Position numbers and translations under genes: made by a program | In this document: positions 1-8,967 of the stretch, piece by piece | Layout: every line of letters starts with the position of its first letter | How positions within the stretch are numbered: the stretch's first letter is position 1 | Notes under the pieces: model-generated | Database searches by the model: none | What the model was told of the DNA's origin: nothing | Seen by the model: the letters and a program-made list of their open reading frames with translations, nothing else | Source of the DNA: Psychromonas marina | GTDB taxonomy: Bacteria; Pseudomonadota; Gammaproteobacteria; Enterobacterales; Psychromonadaceae | Assembly (NCBI RefSeq): GCF_030161115.1 | Contig: NZ_BSPQ01000009.1 | Span: 49,965 to 113,964 of the forward strand | Length of the DNA: 64,000 bases | Direction: 5' to 3'

Positions 1-154
1 TAATTTTGTTGCTACAGCACAAAAAAGGTACATTTGATTTATGGTGAAGGAAAATACTGTTACTCTATTGTAAGTGCGAAGTGGAATAATGGCATATACA
101 GGGTTTTACTGATGATATCGGGAATTCACTACATTTAAAGATTAAGGTCAGCAC

Positions 155-379
155 GTGAAACACTATTACTTTCGTTTAAATATAACTTATCAAGCCTTTG
201 AACAGCTCTATCGTACACCTAATACTGTGGTCAAAGTACGCGAAGAAAACGGCGCAATGTTACAAATGCCAGCGATGCGCTTAGTGCCATTTTTCTCTCA
301 GTTGGGGGTAAGAGGGCGTTTTGAATTAACACTTGATGACAATAATAAATTTCAGAAATTGCAGCAGTTAAGTGCATAG
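155..379 (+). CDS. DUF2835 family protein
   Basis: A 74-residue protein starting at GTG 155 behind a TAAGG ribosome binding site. The pattern is that of the DUF2835 family: an aromatic-rich start (HYYFRLNITYQAFEQLY), a central PAMRLVPFF segment and a conserved GRFELTLDDNNKF ending. Family members are 70-80 residues, so it is full length. No biochemical function is established. It has no signal peptide or membrane segment and is probably cytosolic. It is convergent with pykA, with minus-strand terminators lying between them. The family call rests on recognition of the motif order only. Confidence 0.8.
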   Translation: MKHYYFRLNITYQAFEQLYRTPNTVVKVREENGAMLQMPAMRLVPFFSQLGVRGRFELTLDDNNKFQKLQQLSA

Positions 380-394
380 TTACGTTTTATAGGC

Positions 395-429
395 AAAAAA
401 AAGTCTAGGGTAAAGGGGATCCTAGACTT
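395..429 (-). terminator. Intrinsic terminator, minus strand
   Basis: AAGTCTAGG (401-409) pairs perfectly with CCTAGACTT (421-429). On the minus strand the hairpin is followed by a run of T, seen as the A-run 395-400 on the plus strand. It is probably a second stop for transcripts leaving pykA, and lies just after the DUF2835 gene. Confidence 0.65.
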
Positions 430-545
430 GGGAAAAAGGTGATTTCTAATAAGGAATAAATACCTTGAACACCATTTAGTCTAGACATTAAAATGTAAAT
501 TACCAATGCGTTGCATAAATATTAAAATCAACCTTTTATGAATAC

Positions 546-566
546 TAAAAAGGATCAAAGGATCCT
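546..566 (-). terminator. pykA terminator
   Basis: AGGATC (551-556) and GATCCT (561-566) form a hairpin with a 4-base loop. Read on the minus strand it is followed by a T-run. It begins about 20 bases after the pykA stop codon. Confidence 0.65.
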
Positions 567-586
567 CTTTAGTAGCGCTTAACTGC

Positions 587-2020
587 TTAGCTCACTTCCA
601 CAATTTTACAGGTATTAGTAAAGCCTGCTCCGTTGCTATCACCATGGGTAATAAGAATACGATCATCAACATTTATTAAGCCTTGTGCTTTTAATGTTTC
701 AATCGCATTTTTAATAAATTCAACACTATCAGTTGTAGTCGAGTTAAATTTAATCGGCGTAACACCACGGTAAAGTGCACAATAGTTAAGTGTTTGTTGA
801 TTACTTGAAAGTGCATAGATTGGTAAGCCAGAGCTTAAGCGTGACATCAATAGCGGGGTGGTTCCCGACTCTGTTAATGCAACAATCGCTTTTACACCTA
901 CCGTATGGTTTGCTGCAAACATGGTTGTCATTGCTAATGCTTCGCCTGGATCGTCGAAGGTATAGTTGATACGGTGATTTGAAACGTTAATGCTCGGGTG
1001 CTTTTCAGCGCCGACACACACTTCACTCATCGCTTTCACCGTTTCAACTGGGTAATCACCTGCCGCAGTTTCACCAGAAAGCATTACTGCATCAGTACCA
1101 TCTAACACGGCATTGGCAACATCCATTACTTCAGCACGTGTTGGCATGGGTGCACTGATCATCGATTCCATCATCTGTGTTGCTGTGATAACCACACGGT
1201 TTAAACGGCGTGCCGTACGAATCATATTTTTTTGTACGCCGACTAAGCGTGCATCGCCAATTTCAACACCTAAATCACCACGTGCAACCATCACAACGTC
1301 TGATGCAAGAATGATATCTTCTAACGCTTCTTCCGTTTCAACGGCTTCAGCACGCTCAACTTTAGCAACGATTTTTGCAAAACAGCCTGCTTCACGTGCA
1401 AGTTTACGCGCGTAATGAAGATCTTCACCCTTACGTGGGAAAGAGACCGCTAAGTAGTCACACTTAATTTCAGCAGCAGTGATAATATCGCGCTTATCTT
1501 TATCTGTTAAGGCAGGCGCAGAAAGGCCGCCACCTTTTAAGTTGATACCTTTATTATTTGAAAGAGGGCCACCGATAGTCACTATCGTATGTACTTTGTT
1601 ACCTTCAACAAAATCAACTTCCATCTGTACACGACCATCATCAAGCAATAACAGATCGCCTTGTTTAACCTCTTGTGGCAGTGTTTTGTAATCAAGACCA
1701 ACGGCTTGTTGCGTGCCTTGTCCTTTTTCTAAATCACTATCGAGTACAAAGAGATCACCAACAGCTAATTGAATTTTGTTATCTTTGAACGTTGAAACAC
1801 GAATTTTAGGTCCTTGCAGATCGCCCATAATAGCGACTTCTTTACCTAAACGTGCTGCAATTTCACGTACATCATTCGCACGTTTAATATGATCGACCGC
1901 TTCGCCATGTGAAAAGTTCATGCGCACCATATTGGCGCCTGCAGCAATAATTTGCTCGAGGTTATCACCTTTATCTGTTGCAGGACCTAGTGTTGTAACA
2001 ATTTTAGTACGTCTAATCAT
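587..2020 (-). CDS. pykA: Pyruvate kinase (PykA type)
   Basis: A 477-residue pyruvate kinase, which converts phosphoenolpyruvate and ADP to pyruvate and ATP in the last step of glycolysis. The N-terminus [14 protein letters not shown] and the segment [12 protein letters not shown] are diagnostic. The Mg2+/substrate region [13 protein letters not shown] and the active-site helix [10 protein letters not shown] are intact. Length and N-terminus fit the AMP-activated PykA branch rather than PykF. An AAGGAAC ribosome binding site precedes ATG 2020. hexR lies upstream on the same strand but is separated by 229 bases, so each may have its own promoter. HexR is known to control pyk genes in marine gammaproteobacteria, which fits the neighbourhood. 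Confidence 0.96.
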   Translation of the reverse strand: MIRRTKIVTTLGPATDKGDNLEQIIAAGANMVRMNFSHGEAVDHIKRANDVREIAARLGKEVAIMGDLQGPKIRVSTFKDNKIQLAVGDLFVLDSDLEKGQGTQQAVGLDYKTLPQEVKQGDLLLLDDGRVQMEVDFVEGNKVHTIVTIGGPLSNNKGINLKGGGLSAPALTDKDKRDIITAAEIKCDYLAVSFPRKGEDLHYARKLAREAGCFAKIVAKVERAEAVETEEALEDIILASDVVMVARGDLGVEIGDARLVGVQKNMIRTARRLNRVVITATQMMESMISAPMPTRAEVMDVANAVLDGTDAVMLSGETAAGDYPVETVKAMSEVCVGAEKHPSINVSNHRINYTFDDPGEALAMTTMFAANHTVGVKAIVALTESGTTPLLMSRLSSGLPIYALSSNQQTLNYCALYRGVTPIKFNSTTTDSVEFIKNAIETLKAQGLINVDDRILITHGDSNGAGFTNTCKIVEVS

Positions 2021-2166
2021 TTAATGTTCCTTCATAAGTTGAGTGTAATAGTATGATTAAATGGAATTATACCAAAAAAATTATAAAAATATCATTATTA
2101 AATAGAGGGAAATGACTGATGGCTGCATAAGTTTTAAAAGACAAAGCTATTTTAATGTAATGCTAG

Positions 2167-2196
2167 CGAGAGCAGATTAACGGCGTTAATCTCTCG
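2167..2196. repeat. Intergenic hairpin between pykA and hexR
   Basis: AGATTAAC (2174-2181) and GTTAATCT (2185-2192) form a perfect stem with a GGC loop, extended by CGAG/CTCG outside a small bulge. It lies downstream of the hexR stop. No T-run follows on either strand, so it is a weak terminator candidate or a REP-like element. Confidence 0.4.
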
Positions 2197-2249
2197 ACGG
2201 GTGTCAACTCTCGCTTTGTTACGTTTAATGTACGTATTGTTATCTGTTA

Positions 2250-3110
2250 TTACTCAACATCACCAGCAAACTTAGTATAACGAGATTCTTGAATCTCTTG
2301 CTTAACGCGTTTCAAGTTATCTCTAAACTTAGGACCACGACGTAATGTAAAGCCGGTTGCTAACACATCGATCAAAACCAGTTGTGCAATACGTGATGCC
2401 ATTGGCATATAAATATCCGTATCTTCAGGTACGCCCATCGATAACACCAAGTTACTTTGCTCAGCAAGTGGTGAGTTAAGCGCAGTTAAGGCGATCACAA
2501 AAGCATCGTTCTCACGTGCTAGGCTAGCCACTTCAACCAGTGCCTTAGTTCGACCCGTATGCGAGATAAGGACAATCACATCACCTTCACCGCTATTAAT
2601 ACAACTCATCTTTTGCATCACGATATCGTCGAAACATGAAACAGGAATATTAAAACGGAAGAATTTATTAAGTGCATCATGGGCAACACTTGATGAAGCA
2701 CCTAAACCAAAAAAAGAGATTTTTTTAGCTTGCGTAAGCACATCAACAGCTCGATTGATTAAATTAACATCAAGCGAATTTTTGGCAACATCTAAACAGG
2801 CCATCGTGGATTCAAAAATCTTAGACGTGTAAGCATCTGGCCCATCATCTTCATTGACGTTGCGATTCACATAAGGCGTACCATTAGCCAGACTTTGGGC
2901 TAAGTGTAACTTAAAGTCAGGAAAACCCTTTGTCTCTAAACGTCGACAAAAACGATTCACGGTTGGTTCGCTCACTTCTGCCATTCTTGCAAGGGTCGCA
3001 ATGCTCGAATGAATAGCAACTTGAGGTGCAGCGATGATAACTTCGGCAACTTTTCTTTCAGATTTGCTGAACGTATCAATATTTTTCTGTATTAACTCTA
3101 AAGTATTCAT
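2250..3110 (-). CDS. hexR: HexR, MurR/RpiR-family regulator
   Basis: A 286-residue transcription factor with an N-terminal RpiR-type helix-turn-helix (SEPTVNRFCRRLETKGFPDFK) and a C-terminal SIS sugar-phosphate domain (KISFFGLGASSSVAHDA and VIVLISHTGRTKALVEVA). HexR senses 2-keto-3-deoxy-6-phosphogluconate and controls central carbon genes. The reading frame extends ten codons upstream to a GTG at 3140. I chose ATG 3110 because MNTLELIQ is the usual HexR N-terminus. It is divergent from glk, and HexR-like palindromes lie between the two, so autoregulation and glk control are likely. Confidence 0.92.
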   Translation of the reverse strand: MNTLELIQKNIDTFSKSERKVAEVIIAAPQVAIHSSIATLARMAEVSEPTVNRFCRRLETKGFPDFKLHLAQSLANGTPYVNRNVNEDDGPDAYTSKIFESTMACLDVAKNSLDVNLINRAVDVLTQAKKISFFGLGASSSVAHDALNKFFRFNIPVSCFDDIVMQKMSCINSGEGDVIVLISHTGRTKALVEVASLARENDAFVIALTALNSPLAEQSNLVLSMGVPEDTDIYMPMASRIAQLVLIDVLATGFTLRRGPKFRDNLKRVKQEIQESRYTKFAGDVE

Positions 3111-3223
3111 ATCTACTCTACTATAAATTGTTTTTTTCACTTAAAATAGTGGGATTAATTTGCGCATTTGAACAATGTAAACTAATGATAAAAATACGTT
3201 TTTGGGAGCATTTGAAATGCATC

Positions 3224-3238
3224 TGTAAATATATTACA
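3224..3238. promoter_or_regulatory. HexR-like operator 1
   Basis: TGTAAATATATTACA is a palindrome close to the published HexR consensus, which has TGTA and TACA arms around an AT-rich centre. It is 114 bases upstream of the hexR start on the hexR side of the divergent region. Confidence 0.5.
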
Positions 3239-3337
3239 TAATATTACATGATAAAGCATTAATCCTCATTTATCATAAACAAATGCCACATTACTGTTAT
3301 TTTATTACAGATAAAAAGCGTGCTAGATCAATAAATC

Positions 3338-3352
3338 TGTATTTTAATTACA
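3338..3352. promoter_or_regulatory. HexR-like operator 2
   Basis: TGTATTTTAATTACA matches the HexR consensus TGTARTNAAATTACA in nearly all positions and sits 47 bases upstream of the glk start. Confidence 0.65.
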
Positions 3353-3398
3353 GTAATGAAGAAAATCATTATCAATTAACTTAAATAAAGGAAGAAAT

Positions 3399-4361
3399 AT
3401 GTTATCAGTAGTGGCCGATATTGGCGGAACAAATATCCGTTTAGCGGTTTGTTGTAATAAGACTGGGGAAACGAGTCAGTTACTAACTTATGCGTGTGCT
3501 GAATTCGAAACGTTAGATGCAGCAATTCTTGAATACTTTTCAACGCTTTCTGAGCCTGTTACATCAGTTTGTCTTGGTATTGCTTGTCCTGTTGAGGGCG
3601 ATTTTGTTGCAATGACTAATTTAAGTTGGAAATTTTCTCAACTAGAATTAAAGGCAACACTAAACGTTGAGCACCTATTTGTTATCAATGACTATACTGC
3701 TATCTCTTTAGCGGTACCGTTTTTAACGGATAACGACAAAATCCAAGTTGGACAAGGCGAAGCTAAAAAACACGGTGTCACTGCTGTGTTTGGTCCTGGT
3801 ACTGGTTTAGGTGTTTCTCATATCATCTACAATGGCCAAAAATGGGTAAGTCTTGACGGTGAGGGTGGACACGTTAGTTTCGCACCGAATACTCGTGAGC
3901 AGTCTGATATTTTACTGTCATTACAAGAACAGTTTGGTCATGTTTCAGGTGAACGCCTACTTTCTGGTCAAGGTCTAGTTAACATTTATCAAGCTTTGTG
4001 TCGTATCAATGATAAACCGATTGAATTTAAAGAGCCTAAAGAAGTAACAGCAGCTGGCATTGATAATACCTGCGCACTAGCAAACAGAAGCTTACACGTT
4101 TTCTGTGAAGCGATGGGCGGCTTTGGTGGTAACTTGGCACTTAACTTAGATTGTACTGGTGGTGTTTACATCGCTGGCGGTATTGTGCCACGTTTCGTTG
4201 AGTTCTTCGAAAACAGCAAATTCCGTGCATTCTTTGAAGAAAAAGGGCGTTTCCAATCGTACCTTGCAACGGTTCCTACTTACCTAATTACCCATGATAA
4301 TCCTGGTTTAGTTGGTGCAACAGTGCATCTTCGCCAAGAATTAGGTCTTATTACTGAATAA
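3399..4361 (+). CDS. glk: Glucokinase
   Basis: A 320-residue bacterial glucokinase (Glk/ROK-related hexokinase fold), which phosphorylates glucose to glucose 6-phosphate with ATP. It shows the phosphate loop ADIGGTNIRLAV at residues 7-18, the sugar-binding FGPGTGLGVSH and GEGGHVSFAP segments, and a late adenosine motif GGVYIAGGI. The length equals E. coli Glk (321). AAGGAAG precedes ATG 3399. It is transcribed divergently from hexR, and the HexR-like site at 3338 suggests repression by HexR. Confidence 0.95.
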   Translation: MLSVVADIGGTNIRLAVCCNKTGETSQLLTYACAEFETLDAAILEYFSTLSEPVTSVCLGIACPVEGDFVAMTNLSWKFSQLELKATLNVEHLFVINDYTAISLAVPFLTDNDKIQVGQGEAKKHGVTAVFGPGTGLGVSHIIYNGQKWVSLDGEGGHVSFAPNTREQSDILLSLQEQFGHVSGERLLSGQGLVNIYQALCRINDKPIEFKEPKEVTAAGIDNTCALANRSLHVFCEAMGGFGGNLALNLDCTGGVYIAGGIVPRFVEFFENSKFRAFFEEKGRFQSYLATVPTYLITHDNPGLVGATVHLRQELGLITE

Positions 4362-4446
4362 ATAGCTAAAAATTGCGATTAGTGGTTGATTTAATGAGGG
4401 GAGTTATCTATCATGCGCTCCGCTTAGCAAGATTAGCTTCGCAATT

Positions 4447-4534
4447 GGTGACGTGTCCGAGTGGCTGAAGGAGCACGCCTGGAAAGCGTGTAAAGGGCAA
4501 CCTTTCGAGAGTTCGAATCTCTCCGTCACCGCCA
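4447..4534 (+). tRNA. tRNA-Ser (anticodon GGA)
   Basis: An 88-base tRNA with acceptor arms GGTGACG (4447-4453) and CGTCACC (4524-4530), discriminator G and encoded CCA at 4532-4534. The anticodon GGA is at 4481-4483. A long variable arm (about GTAAAGGGCAACCTTTC) identifies a class II serine tRNA. The T-arm GAGAGTTCGAATCTCTC is intact. It reads UCC and UCU codons. A hairpin terminator follows directly. Confidence 0.97.
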
Positions 4535-4540
4535 CATTCT

Positions 4541-4564
4541 AAGAGGCTGATTTATCAGCCTCTT
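4541..4564 (+). terminator. Terminator after tRNA-Ser
   Basis: AAGAGGCTGA (4541-4550) and TCAGCCTCTT (4555-4564) form a perfect 10-base stem with a TTTA loop. It begins seven bases after the tRNA CCA end. The T-run is short. This hairpin is also the left edge of a dispersed repeat that recurs after selO. Confidence 0.75.
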
Positions 4565-4735
4565 TACTCAAAACGTTACATCAGTGTTACTCATAAGCGA
4601 CAATCGAGCCGACACGATGCAATCAGTTCCCAAGTTTAACTCTCTCGAAAAAATCTCTATATCCCAGTTAAACAACTTTGAATAAGTACTTCTACCTGTC
4701 TATCTAGATGGAATATTGGAATAAACTCCCCAAAG
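4541..4735 (+). repeat. Dispersed repeat copy A (after tRNA-Ser)
   Basis: This stretch is recognisably similar to 29160-29330. The copies share the hairpin GGCTGATTTATCAGCCT, then TTACT...CAAAA, GTT(A/G)CTCATAA, an AA-TTTAA-CTCT-GAAA block, and finally TGGAATATTGGAATA, all in the same order and spacing. No ORF is present. The copies are diverged, so the duplication is old or the element is mobile. Confidence 0.6.
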
Positions 4736-5443
4736 CTGCCTCAATACAATCATTAACCTACACAACCTCATTCAGCTTAATAGATCGTAACTATCCCAAG
4801 CAATGAAACCTCAATAATGCAAAATGAAAGACCTGAACCTTGCCTTATTTATCGTTTAGCCCACCTTAGCGTCACTCAGTTACCTCTGAGCGTTAAAAAC
4901 TATTACAGTAAATAAACATACCCATTCAGTTAAGGTTACTCAGCGTTCCCAAGAGAGCCATGTATAAACCATCTGTTTTATCTTTGTGATTCTGTTAGGC
5001 ATTGGGGGAAGTGTGCGGAATAGAGGGATACCGTTACGATTACGTCGTTTACTGTTGGAGGTTTTTTAACTTTTATTATTAATAAATCTGTAACAGATTG
5101 TTATGTTTATTATTTAATTTTACAGTGATACTTTGGTGGTTAATTTGTAGAGGGCAATGTTAACTAATATTTACGAGTTATTAAATTAACCGCAATTAAA
5201 AAACTGACTACAAAGCACTTAATACAGTTTTCCATGTATAAATGGTCTGGCTCAGCAAGTGGTTTGACAGGTAAATAGATTAAAGACTTTGTCATTCGCG
5301 CTATTCCCTATTTTCTGCCATAGGCAAAGCGATAAAGCTCTTTTTTCATCAAGGTACACATCGATACTTCAACGGTGAAACGTCAACAAACACTCGACAC
5401 AAAGCCAAACGTTTGCTGAACCTAGCCTAAAAATAAGAATCGC
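4736..5443. other. Non-coding stretch, possibly decayed
   Basis: I see no intact gene. TGCAAAATGAAAGACCTGA (4818-4836) recurs exactly at 14325-14343. Near the right end a short open frame on the plus strand (about 5337-5429, ending at TAA) reads FFHQGTHRYFNGETSTNTRH and then a basic tail. Together with adjacent frames it looks like the end of a frameshifted gene, which I cannot identify. Confidence 0.35.
4818..4836 (+). repeat. 19-base exact repeat, copy 1
   Basis: TGCAAAATGAAAGACCTGA occurs here and again at 14325-14343, both times in intergenic DNA. Short repeats of this sort are often linked to REP/RAYT elements, but no transposase is in the window. Confidence 0.6.
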
Positions 5444-7138
5444 TTAAGTATGTAGGTAACGTTTTATTTTTTTAGTCGGGGTAGTGATAAACGGTTCGCG
5501 TTGCTCGGTAACTTTGGTGATTTTCGAATAGCTGGAAAGCTGAGTATTCACTGTTGTTCGAATCTCTTCTAATAGTGATAAAATATCACTGTGCAAAGCG
5601 GAATCACTGGTTTTACTGATATTGTGAGAATCATCAAACTGCTCGTAATCAATATGTATTTTTGCAACAACTTTATGTTCGAGTTCATACACAAAAGAGT
5701 CTAAAACCAATGCGTGCTGGTTAATAACAGATTCCACCGCTTCAGGATAGATATTTTCCCCACTGGCCCCGATAATCACATTTTTACTACGGCCGTTAAT
5801 GGTCAATATTCCATTTTCATCTATATATCCCAGATCGCCAGTATTTAACCAACCATCTTCGTCTAATACCTCTGCAGTACGTACCGCATCTTTATAATAA
5901 CCCATCATTATATTTGGTCCGCGAACATGTAATTCACCGTCACGTTGATCTTCAGATTGCTTATTAAAACGATATTCAACGTCAGGAACAATTAGCCCTG
6001 TTGTACCGACCTTAGTACAGCCAGGAGCAGCAGCTGCAATAATCGGCGCCGTCTCAGTCAAGCCGTAACCAATCGCATAAGGAAAATTCGCTTCAGATAA
6101 AAACGCCTCAACAAAAGGAGAGAGCTTTGAACCACCAACACCAAAAAGGCGCATTTGCCCGCCGAAACTTTCTTCGAGTTTTTTACCTGCAATCTTATTT
6201 AATTGTTTGCGCACAAAGGTAACGTTTTCATAAAGATATTTGATCACTCTATTTTTATTAAATTGAGCCTGTACTTTTGATTTGTAAATTTTTTCAATGA
6301 CCAGTGGCACACTTAACATACAGGTCGGCTGTACCTTCTGCATCGCTGCCAGAATTATTTTTGGCGAAGGTACTTTACTGATGTAATGTATGGAAGCACC
6401 CGTTGAAAAAGGGACGATAAACCCAGCAGAACACTCGTAGGTATGTGCCAAAGGCAATATGGATAGAAACTTATCTTCGCTGTGAATACCCACCATGCTT
6501 TGTATCTGCTGGAACTGCGAAATGATATTTTTATGGGATAACATTACCCCTTTAGACTGGCCAGTTGTACCCGAGGTATAGATAATCGAAGCGAGATCAT
6601 TTTCATCGATTGATAAAACCTGACTGTCAGAGCGCAAATGTGCAAGATGCAGCGCTTTTTCTTTAAACAGTGCAATTTTAGAAACCAGTTCCGAGTGCTT
6701 GGATGTTTTATCTTCTAATAGCTCAAGTGATTCCAGTGAAAAAACATACTGTAGCGGTGAGCTATAGCCATCTTCATTAAATTTAGCATTGATTTTCTTA
6801 GAAACGAAGAGAGCAACAACTTCAGCATGCTTGATGATGTGCTGAACTTCATTAAGATGAAAGTCAGGTAAAATTGGCACAACAACTGCGCCCATAGATG
6901 TGATAGCAAGGTAGACAATACCCCAATGTGGCATATTCTCACTACAGATAGCCACTTTATCACCCTGCTTTATTCCTAACTCTTGGAAAATACTATGAAG
7001 CAGAGCAATCTTTTCTCCTGCTTGAGCATATGTTATTTCAATATCGTCAATATTGGAGACTAAAAGTTTGTCTTCATAAAGAGAAGTTGAACGCTCAGTT
7101 AATGCGGCCAAAGTATTATTTTCAAGCTGTATGGTCAT
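5444..7138 (-). CDS. AMP-binding acyl-CoA synthetase (long-chain fatty acid ligase-like)
   Basis: A 564-residue member of the ANL adenylate-forming superfamily. Motif A3, IIYTSGTTGQSKG, is at residues 185-197. YGLTETAP is the A5 motif. The WLNTGDLGYIDENG and GRSKNVIIGASGENIYPEAVE segments are the A7/A8 hinge. A lysine near the C-terminus (TPTKKIKR) is in the right place for the catalytic A10 lysine. It most resembles FadD/AMP-dependent long-chain ligases that make acyl-CoA from fatty acid, ATP and CoA; the substrate cannot be read from sequence. AAGGATCC precedes ATG 7138. It stands alone between long non-coding stretches, so no pathway partner is evident. Confidence 0.88.
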   Translation of the reverse strand: MTIQLENNTLAALTERSTSLYEDKLLVSNIDDIEITYAQAGEKIALLHSIFQELGIKQGDKVAICSENMPHWGIVYLAITSMGAVVVPILPDFHLNEVQHIIKHAEVVALFVSKKINAKFNEDGYSSPLQYVFSLESLELLEDKTSKHSELVSKIALFKEKALHLAHLRSDSQVLSIDENDLASIIYTSGTTGQSKGVMLSHKNIISQFQQIQSMVGIHSEDKFLSILPLAHTYECSAGFIVPFSTGASIHYISKVPSPKIILAAMQKVQPTCMLSVPLVIEKIYKSKVQAQFNKNRVIKYLYENVTFVRKQLNKIAGKKLEESFGGQMRLFGVGGSKLSPFVEAFLSEANFPYAIGYGLTETAPIIAAAAPGCTKVGTTGLIVPDVEYRFNKQSEDQRDGELHVRGPNIMMGYYKDAVRTAEVLDEDGWLNTGDLGYIDENGILTINGRSKNVIIGASGENIYPEAVESVINQHALVLDSFVYELEHKVVAKIHIDYEQFDDSHNISKTSDSALHSDILSLLEEIRTTVNTQLSSYSKITKVTEQREPFITTPTKKIKRYLHT

Positions 7139-7734
7139 TCAGGATCCTTAATAAAACATCGATAATTTATTCCGCCCAGTTAGCATATTAAGCTTCAGGC
7201 AAAAATTCCTGTATTCTACAAAAATCGCTTAAAGTAATACAGAAGCTTAGGTAACAATTTTATAAACTAATTCTACTAACAAAGAGCGGGTATTAATTGC
7301 ATCGATGTCGTTGCCCGCTTTTAAACTGGATAAAGGCAGAACTGTGATGGTTAATAAAACCGGACACTTTTTTAGCGACTTTATTTTATTATTACATCAC
7401 AATATCTTTCATATTTAAGTCGAAAATTAGAAGTTTAAAGTAAACAACATTAATTTGTATGGGACAATAATTGACTTGAAAAGGTTTGGGTGTCCAGTTC
7501 TTATTTTTTATCATGAATAGCTGAATAGCTGAATAACAATAAAAAGCAAAGCAGCAAAGTTACATCAAAGCCCTGCACATTAAAATCTATAATGCAGAGA
7601 TATGTGTACACTGTGGGATTAGTCACTACATTTTCAAAAACATACAATAATGAGATCATGCACGTAACTATATTTCGCTTTGAGCTTAATAATCGTTTAA
7701 AACTGCTATTTCTGAGAGGCTGAGTATAAAGAAC
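7139..7734. other. Intergenic stretch without a gene
   Basis: I find no supported ORF. The stretch is AT-rich and contains a 142-base segment bounded by inverted repeats (listed separately). The first hundred bases probably hold the promoter of the acyl-CoA synthetase gene. Confidence 0.4.
7358..7499. repeat. Possible small IR-bounded element
   Basis: AACCGGACAC (7358-7367) and GTGTCCAGTT (7490-7499) are inverted repeats with one mismatch, enclosing 122 AT-rich bases without an ORF. Termini containing GGACAC occur in some IS3-family elements, so this may be a MITE or an IS remnant. No clear target-site duplication is visible. Confidence 0.3.
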
Positions 7735-8041
7735 ATGGGTTCAGGTATTGTCTTTTGCATCAATTTCAAGTTGCCAGATGTTGTTCTTTTAAGCATTGTT
7801 GCTAAACAATATTTTATTGTGGATCGCTATGTCGATGATGCGATTGGTGTAATGGGTAAAGACAGCGATGGAAAAGTGAGTCTGACTAAGGTGACACTTC
7901 GCCATGGTGTGTATTTTCAGGAGAAAACAGCCGACGATAGCACCGTTAGAAGCGTTGCATCATCAAGCCCATGAACGTTGTTTTATTGCAAATTAAGTTA
8001 AAACAGAAGTTATTACTGAGGTCGTGACGCTAGAAGAGTGA
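7735..8041 (+). pseudogene. OsmC-family peroxidase-like, frameshifted
   Basis: The open frame 7735-7974 encodes DDAIGVMGKDSDGKVSLTKVTLR, typical of the second half of OsmC-family proteins. It then goes out of phase. The expected continuation, LHHQAHERCFIAN then VKTEV, lies in another frame from about 7949, with a TAA codon at the position of the usual serine in FIANSVKTEV. So there is at least one frameshift near 7943-7950 and one in-frame stop. The second redox cysteine is still encoded in the shifted frame. The N-terminal part with the first cysteine is not recognisable. An excellent terminator remains just downstream. OsmC proteins reduce hydroperoxides; this copy should be inactive. A GTG or ATG start cannot be chosen safely. 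Confidence 0.65.
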
Positions 8042-8061
8042 AGTATATAGTAAAACTCAAT

Positions 8062-8097
8062 AAGGCCGATAACTGACTTCATATTATCGGCCTTTTT
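8062..8097 (+). terminator. Intrinsic terminator
   Basis: AAGGCCGATAA (8062-8072) pairs perfectly with TTATCGGCCTT (8084-8094) and is followed by a T-run to 8098. It serves the plus strand, so it probably belonged to the decayed OsmC-family gene, and sits at the 3' side of the convergent HAD gene. Confidence 0.85.
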
Positions 8098-8106
8098 TAA
8101 TTCAGG

Positions 8107-8919
8107 TTAGCTAGCCTCAACTAACAATAAATGCTCTGTTAAATAATGTGCAACCGCCTGATCGTCACTATTACCGATCACTTCTAGCGTTGGTAGTGCA
8201 TTTTTAACGCGATAGTGGCTAGTGCCCATTACAATACCTTTACCTGCCATTGTTAGCATTTCGACATCATTCATTCCATCGCCAAAAGCAATACAATCCT
8301 GCAAGGTTACGCCTTTTAATTTCGCAATTGCTTCTAGTGCGTTACCTTTTGAAACGCCTGAGTCCATAATTTCAAGACACGAAGGAGAAGAGAAAGTGAC
8401 ATGGGCAAAATCTGATAGTTGCGTTTTCAGTTTTTCTTCCCATCCTGCTAAATTTTCATGATCTTGCTGTTGATGAGTTAAAAATATCTTAGACACGTTT
8501 TCTAATGGTGGGTTGTTTATATCAAATAGGCTACAGGGGAAATTAGCGTGACCACACAATGTTTTTTCATCAATTTTATTGGCGAGCCAATCATCATGAC
8601 GATAGATATTAATATTAATTTGAGGGTCATTTTTTACACTATTAATCACCTGACTGATAACATCAGCCGATAAGTTTTGTTGAAAAACGAGCTCATTTTC
8701 ACTGTTGTGAATACACGCGCCATTTGAGGTTATCATATATGCGGGGATGCCTAATTGCTCGCGCATTTGGCCAACATCAATATGATGTCGACCCGTTGCA
8801 AAAGCAAATTCTTTACCCTGTTGATGCAATTGTGTTAAGGTTTTTTGGGTGAAAGGCAGGATTTTATGATCAGATGTTAGTAAGGTGCCGTCTAAATCTG
8901 ATGCCATTATTTTATACAT
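8107..8919 (-). CDS. Cof-type HAD-IIB sugar-phosphate phosphatase (YidA-like)
   Basis: A 270-residue HAD hydrolase. Motif I, SDLDGTLL, with the nucleophile Asp, is at residues 8-15. The KGNALEAIAKLKG segment carries the motif III lysine and FGDGMNDVEML is motif IV. The long cap between residues 85 and 185 fits subclass IIB (Cof/YidA/YbiV). These enzymes dephosphorylate sugar phosphates or related metabolites; the exact substrate is unknown. The next gene upstream on the same strand is a phosphoribosyltransferase 48 bases away, so the two are probably cotranscribed. Confidence 0.9.
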   Translation of the reverse strand: MYKIMASDLDGTLLTSDHKILPFTQKTLTQLHQQGKEFAFATGRHHIDVGQMREQLGIPAYMITSNGACIHNSENELVFQQNLSADVISQVINSVKNDPQININIYRHDDWLANKIDEKTLCGHANFPCSLFDINNPPLENVSKIFLTHQQQDHENLAGWEEKLKTQLSDFAHVTFSSPSCLEIMDSGVSKGNALEAIAKLKGVTLQDCIAFGDGMNDVEMLTMAGKGIVMGTSHYRVKNALPTLEVIGNSDDQAVAHYLTEHLLLVEAS

Positions 8920-8967
8920 GTTGTGTCTCTTTTTATTTGTGTAAGGGTCAATAAAGCCCTATTAAAG

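Noticed and set aside
1113..1691. Frames antisense to pykA
   Set aside because: They lie wholly within a strongly supported pyruvate kinase gene and have no ribosome binding sites.
5337..5429. A transposase end before the acyl-CoA synthetase gene
   Set aside because: The frame is short and I recognise no transposase motif in it.
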